From Leadbetterella lacustris (GTDB lineage: Bacteria; Bacteroidota; Bacteroidia; Cytophagales; Spirosomataceae): DNA of 64,000 nt. Of the stretch, positions 54,392 through 61,190 are shown piece by piece (within the stretch, counting starts at the first letter, position 1; every line of letters begins with the position of its first letter). The notes beneath the pieces were generated by a model, which was not told the origin of the DNA, ran no database searches, and saw nothing but the letters and a program-made list of their open reading frames with translations. A program made the translations under genes and the position numbers. Location: contig OZ248454.1 in NCBI GenBank assembly GCA_965234335.1, positions 186,001 to 250,000 of the forward strand, read 5' to 3'.

Positions 54392-55603
54392 ATGGTAAAC
54401 GACAAAAGACTCTTTCTTGGTAGTTGTTTTGCTCTCATTACAACTGCATTTTCATTCAGTATTAGAGCGGGAATTTTACCGCAATTAGGTGCCGAATTTA
54501 ATCTCACAGCCGAACAATTAGGCTTTATTAACTCTATGTGGTTTTTCGGATTCCCTATCGCCATGATTGTTGGTGGTTTGGTCTATCATACCGTTGGGCC
54601 TAAAAAAATAATGCTAATTGCTTTTGCATCTCACGCAGTGGGTATTTTCTTAACCATTTATCCTCAAACATTGGGAGGGTACACTGGTCTTCTAGTTTCT
54701 ACATTCCTAATCGGTATAGGTAATGGATGTACTGAGGCTGCTTGTAATCCGATGATTGCCGACACTTACCAAGGTGCGAAAATGAGCAAAATGCTGAACC
54801 GTTTCCACATGTGGTTCCCTGGTGGCATAGTGATTGGTAGTTTAGTTTCTAAATTTATGACTGACGCCAATATGGGCTGGCAGGCACAAATTTGGGTTAT
54901 CTTAATCCCAACAATTATATACGCTTATTTATTCTGGGGTCAAGAGTTCCCTAAACCAAAAGTAGAAGGCGTAACTTCTATCGGTGAAAATATTAAAGCG
55001 ATGTTTACCCCTTTATTCTTATTTATGTTTGCTTGTATGGCCATAACAGCCATCACTGAGTTCGGTCCTCAGCAATGGACAGGACTTATCATGAGCAAAA
55101 GCGGTGCAAGTCCCATGTTGATACTGGCACTAGTTACTGGTCTAATGGCAGTAATAAGATTCTTTGCCGGCCCTATCGTTGAAAAATTCGACCAAACAGG
55201 TGTATTGTTAGGTTCTGCAGTATTTGCGGCTATTGGTATTTACCTTTTCAGTACGCAAACAGGTAGCATGGCTTATGTTGCCGCTATTTTCTTTGCCTTA
55301 GGTGTAGCTTTATTCTGGCCAAACATGGTTGGTTTTATTGCAGAAAAAGTTCCCTTGAGTGGAGCGTTAGGCATGTCAGTTATTGGTGGTATCGGAATGT
55401 TCTCTACAGCAATTTTTCAGCCAATTATCGGACAATGGATTGATTCCAACAATGCCGCAAAAGCTGCTGAAGGTTTAACTGGTGATGCCCTAGAGTTAGC
55501 AGCAGGTCAAGCTACCTTAGGAACAATGGTTACTTTTCCAGTAATTTTGATTGGTGCATTCTTGGTGTTGTTCTTCTGGCAGAAAAAATCAAAAACTGCA
55601 TAA
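54392..55603 (+). CDS. MFS sugar permease
   Basis: The 403-residue, twelve-helix transporter has LGAEFNLTAEQLGFINSMWFFGFPIA in helix 1-2 and a helix 2-3 loop VYHTVGPKKIMLIAF, less charged than usual. FLIGIGNGCTEAACNPMIADTY and FHMWFPGGIVIGSLVS are typical of the FucP/hexuronate-like branch in Bacteroidota sugar clusters. It is divergent from the two dehydrogenases and the isomerase, and likely imports their substrate or a related sugar. It is followed by a strong terminator. Confidence 0.85.
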   Translation: MVNDKRLFLGSCFALITTAFSFSIRAGILPQLGAEFNLTAEQLGFINSMWFFGFPIAMIVGGLVYHTVGPKKIMLIAFASHAVGIFLTIYPQTLGGYTGLLVSTFLIGIGNGCTEAACNPMIADTYQGAKMSKMLNRFHMWFPGGIVIGSLVSKFMTDANMGWQAQIWVILIPTIIYAYLFWGQEFPKPKVEGVTSIGENIKAMFTPLFLFMFACMAITAITEFGPQQWTGLIMSKSGASPMLILALVTGLMAVIRFFAGPIVEKFDQTGVLLGSAVFAAIGIYLFSTQTGSMAYVAAIFFALGVALFWPNMVGFIAEKVPLSGALGMSVIGGIGMFSTAIFQPIIGQWIDSNNAAKAAEGLTGDALELAAGQATLGTMVTFPVILIGAFLVLFFWQKKSKTA

Positions 55604-55626
55604 TTTAGTTTTTCTATTATATTTGT

Positions 55627-55663
55627 AAAGCCGTTCTATATAACAGAACGGCTTTATTTTTTT
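55627..55663 (+). terminator. Rho-independent terminator abutting the coaX start codon
   Basis: AAAGCCGTTCT pairs perfectly with AGAACGGCTTT (11 bp) around a seven-base loop, then A and seven T. The last T is immediately before the ATG of coaX. Transcripts from the permease should end here, so coaX must be reached by read-through or initiated within the hairpin. Confidence 0.85.
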
Positions 55664-56386
55664 ATGACCAACGCAAGTATAGACTTCGGCAACAGTAGAA
55701 TTAAAATTGGTTTATTCCAAAACCAAGAGCTAATTGATGTTTTTCGGGTGGGCACAGTTTCAGAAACTGCCCAATTATTGATGGCGAAATCTGTTCAAAA
55801 TGCCATTGTATCCTCCGTAACTGTTTCAAATACTGAAATTTCACGAGAGCTAAACTTCCTTCAAACCCTCCTATTTTTAGATTACAACACACCTTTGCCC
55901 ATTAAAAACAATTACGAAACCCCCACAACATTGGGCTACGACAGAATAGCTGCCGGAGTGGGTGCTAATCTTCGATATCCGAGCCAAAACTGCCTTGTTA
56001 TTGACATCGGTACGGCCATAAAATACGACCTAGTTTCGGCTGAAAATGCTTTTGAAGGAGGTATAATTTCGCCCGGAAGAAGAATGAGATTCAATGCTCT
56101 ACACACTTTTACGAAAAAACTACCGTTGTTAGACACAGTGGAGATACCCGAACTCATTGGTCATTCTACCGAATCTTGCATGAAGAGCGGGGTTATGAAC
56201 GGAATAACCGCCGAAATCAACGGAATCATTGATGAATATTTAAAAAAGCTTAAATTAACTGTTTTAATTTGTGGTGGCGATGCTCCTTACTTTGAAACTA
56301 AGATAAAATACCCGACCTTTGCAGCTCCAAATTTGGTCTTGGAAGGCCTAAACAGAATTTTACAATATAATGTTACTGAAATTTAG
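55664..56386 (+). CDS. coaX: Type III pantothenate kinase
   Basis: The 240-residue ASKHA-fold enzyme performs the first step of coenzyme A synthesis. It shows SIDFGNSRIKIGLF (phosphate-1 motif, DxGNxxxK), TLGYDRIAAGVGA, LVIDIGTAIKYDLV (phosphate-2 region, where family members often read GTATT) and GGIISPGRRMRFNAL. The start codon follows directly after a terminator T run, leaving no leader. Its 3' end overlaps the outer-membrane protein gene by 17 bases, giving a coaX-omp-lptC unit found in related genomes. Confidence 0.92.
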   Translation: MTNASIDFGNSRIKIGLFQNQELIDVFRVGTVSETAQLLMAKSVQNAIVSSVTVSNTEISRELNFLQTLLFLDYNTPLPIKNNYETPTTLGYDRIAAGVGANLRYPSQNCLVIDIGTAIKYDLVSAENAFEGGIISPGRRMRFNALHTFTKKLPLLDTVEIPELIGHSTESCMKSGVMNGITAEINGIIDEYLKKLKLTVLICGGDAPYFETKIKYPTFAAPNLVLEGLNRILQYNVTEI

Positions 56387-57659
56387 ATACTTACTTCTCC
56401 TTGCGTTCCTAAGTTTTGCACAATATGCATGGTCGCAAGGCCAAGGAAATAGCCCTTATAATACTTTAGGAATTGGCGAAATTACGGAAGAATCTGTGGC
56501 GGCTCAAGATATGATGGGCGGCACCGGCGTTTCTTTTGCAAATAGCTTTTATATTAACCACATCAACCCTGCCATGTTGGTTAAAAACCGTACGATAGGT
56601 TTGAACAAATACGTGGCTTTCAACATTGGCCTCAAAGGAGCTTACAAGATATTGAACCAAGGGAATAAGTTACAAGACGATTTTGGTTTAAACATGAGCA
56701 ACCTCACTATGGTGTTTCCTGTAAAACCAAAATGGGCCATGGGCATCAGCATGAGACCATTCTCTGTTGCAGACAATATCACTAAAGTTCAGAAGAATTT
56801 TGTTGGATCAAACGAAACTAGTGAAGTAGAATTTAGAAATGCTGGCGGTATTTCGAGGGTTGCCTTTACCAACTCATTTGTTTTAGCCAAAGGATTGTTC
56901 TGGGGCATTGAGGGTCAGTATAACTTTGGCAACATCCAAAGAGATACCACATCGAGCATTTCTGGCTCGTCTGAATATTTAAGAACCTCAGGAAGATACA
57001 GCCTAAAGGGTGCTTCAGCCAAAACTGGTTTGACCTATCAAATGAAGTTGAATAAAAAATGGAATTTGAACGTAGGTGGTGTCTATCAATTGGGTTCTAA
57101 CCTAAGCGGAGAGGCATTGAAAGTATTTAGTGTCCTTGGCGAAGCGGGCAACGGCCCTGTGTATATTCGAAATCCCGATACACTATCTTTATCCTCCATC
57201 TCAAGTCAAATTCCGAGTAAATATAAAGTCGGGGTGAGTCTTGAGAGCAACTACCATTGGGTATTTGCAGCTGAATATGGCTACACGAAATGGTCTGGCA
57301 ATAAACAATTTGACCCTACCGCCAATAGGATATTGGTAGATGCCAAAGAGCTTAACTTTGGAATGGAATGGCTACCTAATGCTTCCTCGAGTAAATATTT
57401 CAACCAAGTATTTTACCGATTGGGCTACAAATACATTGACACACCCTACATGATTAACAACACCAAAATAAAAGATCAAAGCTTCAGCCTTGGTCTATCC
57501 GTACCGATGGGTTTTGGTAACCCCAGTTATGTAGACATCGCAGTGGCCGTGGGTAGAAGAGGCGTAAATGCCAATAATTTGATTGCAGAAAATTATACGA
57601 AAATATCTGTTAATTTCTCGTTGTTAAGCAGTTGGTTCAATAAACCTCGTATAGAATAA
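56370..57659 (+). CDS. Outer-membrane beta-barrel protein of the coaX-lptC unit
   Basis: The 429-residue protein has a signal peptide (FRYLLLLAFLSFAQYAWSQ) and alternating aromatic beta-strands across its length. Early GNSPYNTLGIGEITEESVAAQ and MMGGTGVSFANSFYINHINPA resemble FadL/PorV-like barrels with a plug-forming N-terminus. The C-terminal strand ends ISVNFSLLSSWF. The gene overlaps coaX and ends two bases before lptC. Position beside lptC suggests envelope biogenesis, perhaps transport of a hydrophobic molecule. No family name is secure. Confidence 0.75.
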   Translation: MLLKFRYLLLLAFLSFAQYAWSQGQGNSPYNTLGIGEITEESVAAQDMMGGTGVSFANSFYINHINPAMLVKNRTIGLNKYVAFNIGLKGAYKILNQGNKLQDDFGLNMSNLTMVFPVKPKWAMGISMRPFSVADNITKVQKNFVGSNETSEVEFRNAGGISRVAFTNSFVLAKGLFWGIEGQYNFGNIQRDTTSSISGSSEYLRTSGRYSLKGASAKTGLTYQMKLNKKWNLNVGGVYQLGSNLSGEALKVFSVLGEAGNGPVYIRNPDTLSLSSISSQIPSKYKVGVSLESNYHWVFAAEYGYTKWSGNKQFDPTANRILVDAKELNFGMEWLPNASSSKYFNQVFYRLGYKYIDTPYMINNTKIKDQSFSLGLSVPMGFGNPSYVDIAVAVGRRGVNANNLIAENYTKISVNFSLLSSWFNKPRIE

Positions 57660-57661
57660 TT

Positions 57662-58234
57662 ATGAGAAGGTTTTACTTTTTATGCTTCATCGCATTGGTT
57701 GGATCTCCCGTTTTGTGGAGTTGTGAGGAGGAGAAATCCAAGAATGAATTCATCGAATACATGGGTCCAATTCTGAACATCGACAATCTATCTATCAGCC
57801 ACAGCGACTCAGGCAGAGTGAAAGTAAAAATCTCAACCGCCAAGCAGCTCAAATTCCAGAACCAAGACGAAGTATATCCAAAAGCCGTTTACGTAAACTT
57901 CCTTGACAAAAATGGTGTAGAATACTCTATGCTAAGAGGCGATTCAGGACGATATTCGAAAGAAAAAAACCTTTACATTATACAGGGCAACGTGTTCTTT
58001 AACAACCGTTTGCTTCAGCAAAGCCTCTCCACAGAAGAGTTATTTTGGAGCCCAGTAAACAAGAAAATATACACCGACAAAAAGGTAACCATAAAAACCC
58101 CGAGAGAATCCATAACCGCTTCAGGAGGCATGGACGCCACCGAAGACTTCTCCAGATACTCCCTCCGCCGCCCCAAAGGCACCTTTATGGTGGATTCGCT
58201 CAGGACTATTGTGGATACTACTGGGCAGGATTAA
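57662..58234 (+). CDS. lptC: LPS export ABC transporter periplasmic protein LptC
   Basis: The 190-residue lipoprotein-like protein has the leader ending VLWSC, then the LptC/OstA-like beta-jellyroll: YPKAVYVNFLDKNGVEYSMLRGDSGRYSKEKNLYIIQGNVFFNN (about 72-115; GDSGRYSKEKNLYIIQGNV is the diagnostic core), then DKKVTIKTPRESITASGGMDA and DFSRYSLRRPKG. LptC links the inner-membrane LptBFG extractor to LptA in lipopolysaccharide export. Bacteroidota LptC often has a lipobox in place of a membrane helix. It is the last gene of the unit. Confidence 0.88.
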   Translation: MRRFYFLCFIALVGSPVLWSCEEEKSKNEFIEYMGPILNIDNLSISHSDSGRVKVKISTAKQLKFQNQDEVYPKAVYVNFLDKNGVEYSMLRGDSGRYSKEKNLYIIQGNVFFNNRLLQQSLSTEELFWSPVNKKIYTDKKVTIKTPRESITASGGMDATEDFSRYSLRRPKGTFMVDSLRTIVDTTGQD

Positions 58235-58344
58235 GTTGGGCTAATTTGATATTGAGGTACGCTTATGGTGCTTTCATAAAATGTTTTGGGAAACCATTAA
58301 TTCAGTTTTCATTTCATCTCCATTCGCTCCTCGACATCTTCCCG

Positions 58345-58525
58345 ATGTCGAAGCTAGATAATGAGGATTTCCAATCGGAATCATAAATTTCCAATGCTAA
58401 CGCACCGGTTCTTGTGCCATAATAATCAAGCACAAGGCTTTTTAAATTGCACAATTAGAGCTCATACATTCTGTCTTAAATCTATAAAAATCAGATTGAA
58501 AATCCTATTTATCTAGCTTCGACAT
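58345..58525. repeat. MITE-like element with long inverted ends
   Basis: A 17-base perfect inverted repeat (ATGTCGAAGCTAGATAA at 58345-58361, its complement at 58509-58525) extends inward as an imperfect pair of about 34 bases, with about 110 bases between. Inside is a seven-base stem CTTGTGC with GCACAAG at 58411-58436, and at the left end a CGACATC/GATGTCG dyad. No frame is open across it. The form is that of a non-autonomous mobile or repetitive extragenic element. The remainder of the 704-base gap 58235-58938 shows no gene. Confidence 0.5.
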
Positions 58526-58891
58526 GCCCTGCGAAACATGGCGAATATTATTGTAAGTATCACATTTACTGTATTTTATATTTTTAACCACACGTCTGGA
58601 ACACGAGGGTGCTATCATAGCCATTTCGTTTGATTTTAGGAGTTTGATTCTATTTTGTTAAGACGCAATATCTCCTGAAAAATCACATTTATTTTAAAAA
58701 AAAGTTCCTATTTGGGGTCGAAATGGTGTTACCAACATGTTTTACACATTACCTTAAAAGAGAAGTTTTGACAAAAATAACGCTATAGACTCCTGCCATT
58801 TTTAGATTAAAAGGAAAATTGAACTGAAGGCAATTTCTAAAACCGTAGCTCAATTAAATTTAATAAGTAAATTCATGAATTTGCCTGTAAA

Positions 58892-58922
58892 TTTGCACAT
58901 TTACCAATTTTTGGTAACTTTG
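58892..58922 (+). promoter_or_regulatory. Promoter with embedded operator for parDE
   Basis: TTTG at 58892-58895, a 19-base spacer and TAACTTTG at 58915-58922 form a complete Bacteroidota promoter ending 16 bases before the parD ATG. An inverted repeat TTACCAA-TTT-TTGGTAA (58901-58917) fills the spacer and overlaps the -7 box. ParD or the ParD-ParE complex bound there would repress the operon. Confidence 0.7.
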
Positions 58923-58938
58923 GAAAAAAATATAGAAA

Positions 58939-59187
58939 ATGAAAAATACATCCATTTCACTTGGGGACTATTTTGACAAGTTTATTAGTAGCCAAGTTTC
59001 TACAGGGCGTTATAAAAACGTTAGCGAAGTTGTGCGTGCAGGGCTCCGACTTTTAGATGATGAAGAAAGTAAAATAACAGCTTTGAAAGCCGCAATTCAG
59101 AAAGGTTTAGACAGTCCTCGGGTTGAGAATTTCGACTTTGAAGCCAATTTGATAAAACAAAAAACTGAAAGACGTAAAAATGGCTAA
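58939..59187 (+). CDS. parD: ParD-family antitoxin
   Basis: The 82-residue protein has an N-terminal ribbon-helix-helix (NTSISLGDYFDKFISSQVSTGRY then NVSEVVRAGLRLLDDEE, about 3-45) that binds operator DNA, and a charged C-terminal tail that neutralises the toxin. The family is type II ParD/CopG-like. It overlaps the toxin gene by eight bases, ensuring coupled translation, and carries its own operator upstream. Its short linker to the inverted-repeat element suggests a laterally acquired locus. Confidence 0.9.
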   Translation: MKNTSISLGDYFDKFISSQVSTGRYKNVSEVVRAGLRLLDDEESKITALKAAIQKGLDSPRVENFDFEANLIKQKTERRKNG

Positions 59188-59479
59188 TGTTATTTTACGA
59201 CAAGAAGCTATTGACGATTTGAATGATATTTGGGCTTATACTTTGGAAGAATGGTCTGAAAAACAGGCTGATAAATATTATGAAACTTTGAAATTTGCTT
59301 GTTTGCAAATATGGAAAGATCCAAAGCTCGGAAAAGAATATGACGGAATAAGTAGCAATCTTTTAGGACTTAAAACAGCTAAACATATAATATTCTACCA
59401 AATTGTTTCTGAAGAAGAAATAGAAGTTATTAGAATTTTACACGAAAGAATGGATTTAAAAATCAGGATAAATGATTAA
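59180..59479 (+). CDS. parE: ParE/RelE-family toxin
   Basis: The 99-residue protein shows the ParE fold: LRQEAIDDLNDIWAYTLEEW at the start, QADKYYETLKFAC and HIIFYQIVSEEEIEVIRILHERMD at the end. ParE toxins poison DNA gyrase; related RelE toxins cleave mRNA, and the sequence lacks obvious RelE catalytic residues. It is translationally coupled to parD. The locus looks intact. Confidence 0.9.
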   Translation: MANVILRQEAIDDLNDIWAYTLEEWSEKQADKYYETLKFACLQIWKDPKLGKEYDGISSNLLGLKTAKHIIFYQIVSEEEIEVIRILHERMDLKIRIND

Positions 59480-59612
59480 AAGCTGCCTTCCTCCTCCTTA
59501 GTCACAGACAAAGGTGGAGTATCTATCGGTCTTCAGACCAAAACAAAACAATCTTCAAGATGACGTTTTGATAAAAAAACAATTAGGAATAATCGATAAA
59601 AGGCTTTTAATA

Positions 59613-60020
59613 TCACTCACACCCCACCCTAGCCACTTCATCCGCCTCCAAAATAGTCTTAGAAGTCCCCCACTTGTCATTCAGAAAAGTAATCAATTGG
59701 GCTATATCTAGGTTATAAAGGCCTTTGGCGGCAGGCATTTTTTGGTTGTAGGTTTTGCCGGCAACGTTGATAGGTCCTTCTAGGCCGTTTTTGATGATGC
59801 AGACCAACTTGTTTTTGTCTTGTAGATAATCTGAGCCTTTTACGGGTGGATAAAGATTTCGTAAGCCTGAGCCGTCTAGGCCGTGGCAGTTGGAGCAGTT
59901 TTTCTTGTAGATTTCTGCTCCGGATATTACGTATTGTTCGTATTTAACCTCTGCGTCGCTAGCACAAGCTGAAAAGATGTTGATGAGGATAATGGCTACT
60001 AAAGTAGCATAAGCTGGCAT
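59613..60020 (-). CDS. Small c-type cytochrome (lipoprotein)
   Basis: The 135-residue mono-haem cytochrome c has a leader (ATLVAIILINIFSAC), haem motif CSNCHGLDG, the axial methionine region NQKMPAAKGL and a C-terminal helix. A long in-frame N-terminal extension to 60227 overlaps the SCO gene and lacks a leader, so the ATG at 60020 is preferred. It follows SCO by 70 bases containing a dispersed repeat. Together with SCO and the small lipoprotein it probably serves electron transfer to a terminal oxidase encoded elsewhere. Confidence 0.85.
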   Translation of the reverse strand: MPAYATLVAIILINIFSACASDAEVKYEQYVISGAEIYKKNCSNCHGLDGSGLRNLYPPVKGSDYLQDKNKLVCIIKNGLEGPINVAGKTYNQKMPAAKGLYNLDIAQLITFLNDKWGTSKTILEADEVARVGCE

Positions 60021-60025
60021 TTTTA

Positions 60026-60060
60026 ACCTCACCCCAACACTCTCCAGAGGGAAAGGGAGT
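60026..60060. repeat. Dispersed intergenic repeat, copy 1
   Basis: The stretch beginning ACCTCACCCCAACAC and ending in GGGAAAGGGAG matches, with a few changes, a second copy at 60727-60759 (ACCTCACCCTTACC start, AGGATAGGGA end). Both sit in the same orientation on either side of the SCO gene. Such CTCACCC-CTCTCC-AGG-AGGG units are widespread in Bacteroidota intergenic DNA. Confidence 0.6.
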
Positions 60061-60090
60061 TTAAGTATTATTTTTTTTCCAAAAAAGTAA

Positions 60091-60714
60091 TTATTTCTGT
60101 AGCAAAAGCTCAATATCTTTGATGAGTCTGTTGACCTCTTTTTCTTTCGTACCATCATAAACTCCTCTAATGTTTTTGTTTTTATCAACCAACACAAATG
60201 CTCCGCTGTGTACAAATCCGCCCTCATCCAAGGCCTCTTTATCTTCCATGGCCGAAACCATGTACGATTTCTGAGCTATTTCGTAGATTTTCTCCTGCTC
60301 ACCCGTTACAAACTGCCATTGATTGGTGTTTATGCCTAGTTTCTCTCTGTAGGCTTTCAATACCGCCACGGAATCGTGCCTAGGATCGATGGTGTGCGAT
60401 AGTATACCCAGTTCAGGATTGTCTTTAAATTTCTCGTAAATTCTGAGCATTTGGGTTTTCATTACCGGGCAAATGGTCGGGCAAGACGTAAAAAAAAAGT
60501 CACCGATATATATTTTGCCTTTAAAAGCATCTTGCGTGAGGGTATCGCCATCTTGATTTACGAATTTAAAATCCGGAATGGCGTGATACACCGAGTCCCC
60601 TTTTTCGTTGACATCGTGCTGACCTATGTAGGGCAACTTGCGGTTGGAGTCTCCACAACTCCAGATAGCTAAAGACCCGAAAATAATTAATCCAAATATT
60701 GAAAATCTTTTCAT
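60091..60714 (-). CDS. SCO family (Sco1/SenC) copper chaperone lipoprotein
   Basis: The 207-residue lipoprotein (leader ending LAIWSC) has a thioredoxin fold with the copper-binding pair FTSCPTICPVMK (CxxxC, about 80) and the ligand histidine in FVHSGAFVLVDKNKNIRG (about 172). SCO proteins deliver copper to the CuA site of cytochrome c oxidase or act in redox maintenance. It lies between the small lipoprotein and the cytochrome, flanked by two copies of a dispersed repeat. Confidence 0.92.
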   Translation of the reverse strand: MKRFSIFGLIIFGSLAIWSCGDSNRKLPYIGQHDVNEKGDSVYHAIPDFKFVNQDGDTLTQDAFKGKIYIGDFFFTSCPTICPVMKTQMLRIYEKFKDNPELGILSHTIDPRHDSVAVLKAYREKLGINTNQWQFVTGEQEKIYEIAQKSYMVSAMEDKEALDEGGFVHSGAFVLVDKNKNIRGVYDGTKEKEVNRLIKDIELLLQK

Positions 60715-60726
60715 CTTGCTTATGTT

Positions 60727-60759
60727 ACCTCACCCTTACCCCTCTCCACAGGATAGGGA
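60727..60759. repeat. Dispersed intergenic repeat, copy 2
   Basis: This is the second copy of the CTCACCC-CTCTCC-AGG-AGGG unit, between the small lipoprotein and SCO genes, in the same orientation as the copy at 60026-60060. Confidence 0.6.
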
Positions 60760-60772
60760 TTATGAATAAATC

Positions 60773-61183
60773 TTATTTGTGTTCTTCGGTGAACTTTTTG
60801 GCTGCTGCTATGGCCGATTCGGTGTCGGTAGTAAGTTTCTTTACTTCAACCTCCAGCCTGGTATAAAGATTAAGCTTTTCGTTCTTATCTTTCACGTCGT
60901 TCATAGCCACACCGAAGTTTTTCATCCATTCATACATATCGTCTTCGGCTTTTTGCAAATCTGTTGAAAGTTTAAGTGCCACAGCTTTGTCAGCCTCCGA
61001 TGCTTTTTCAGAAGCAGCCATCAAATCCTTTTTGATGTCGGCAATAGCCATGGTTTTGGGCATTACTTCGTCGTGGCCTTTCATCAAAACCGTATTTAGT
61101 TTTTCTATTTCACCATCTATTTTGTTGCCGCAGGCTATTGTAAAGCCTATCAAAAGAGCAAAAATCAAATTTGAGAATTTCAT
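60773..61183 (-). CDS. Small helical lipoprotein of unknown function
   Basis: The 136-residue lipoprotein (MKFSNLIFALLIGFTIAC, lipobox) is almost wholly alpha-helical with coiled-coil character (LNTVLMKGHDEVMPKTMAIA, DLMAASEKASEADKAVAL, KLNLYTRLEVEVKKLTTD). I do not recognise a family; similar proteins in Bacteroidota are sometimes labelled viral A-type inclusion protein without evidence. It starts seven bases after recN and precedes SCO and cytochrome c, so it may belong to copper/oxidase maturation in the periplasm. Confidence 0.7.
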   Translation of the reverse strand: MKFSNLIFALLIGFTIACGNKIDGEIEKLNTVLMKGHDEVMPKTMAIADIKKDLMAASEKASEADKAVALKLSTDLQKAEDDMYEWMKNFGVAMNDVKDKNEKLNLYTRLEVEVKKLTTDTESAIAAAKKFTEEHK

Positions 61184-61190
61184 ATTGTTT

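Noticed and set aside
58045..58386. 113-codon frame overlapping the end of lptC
   Set aside because: It is out of frame with a clear LptC and its tail runs into the inverted-repeat element.
60020..60227. Extended N-terminus of the small cytochrome
   Set aside because: It crosses the SCO gene and a dispersed repeat and hides the lipoprotein leader.
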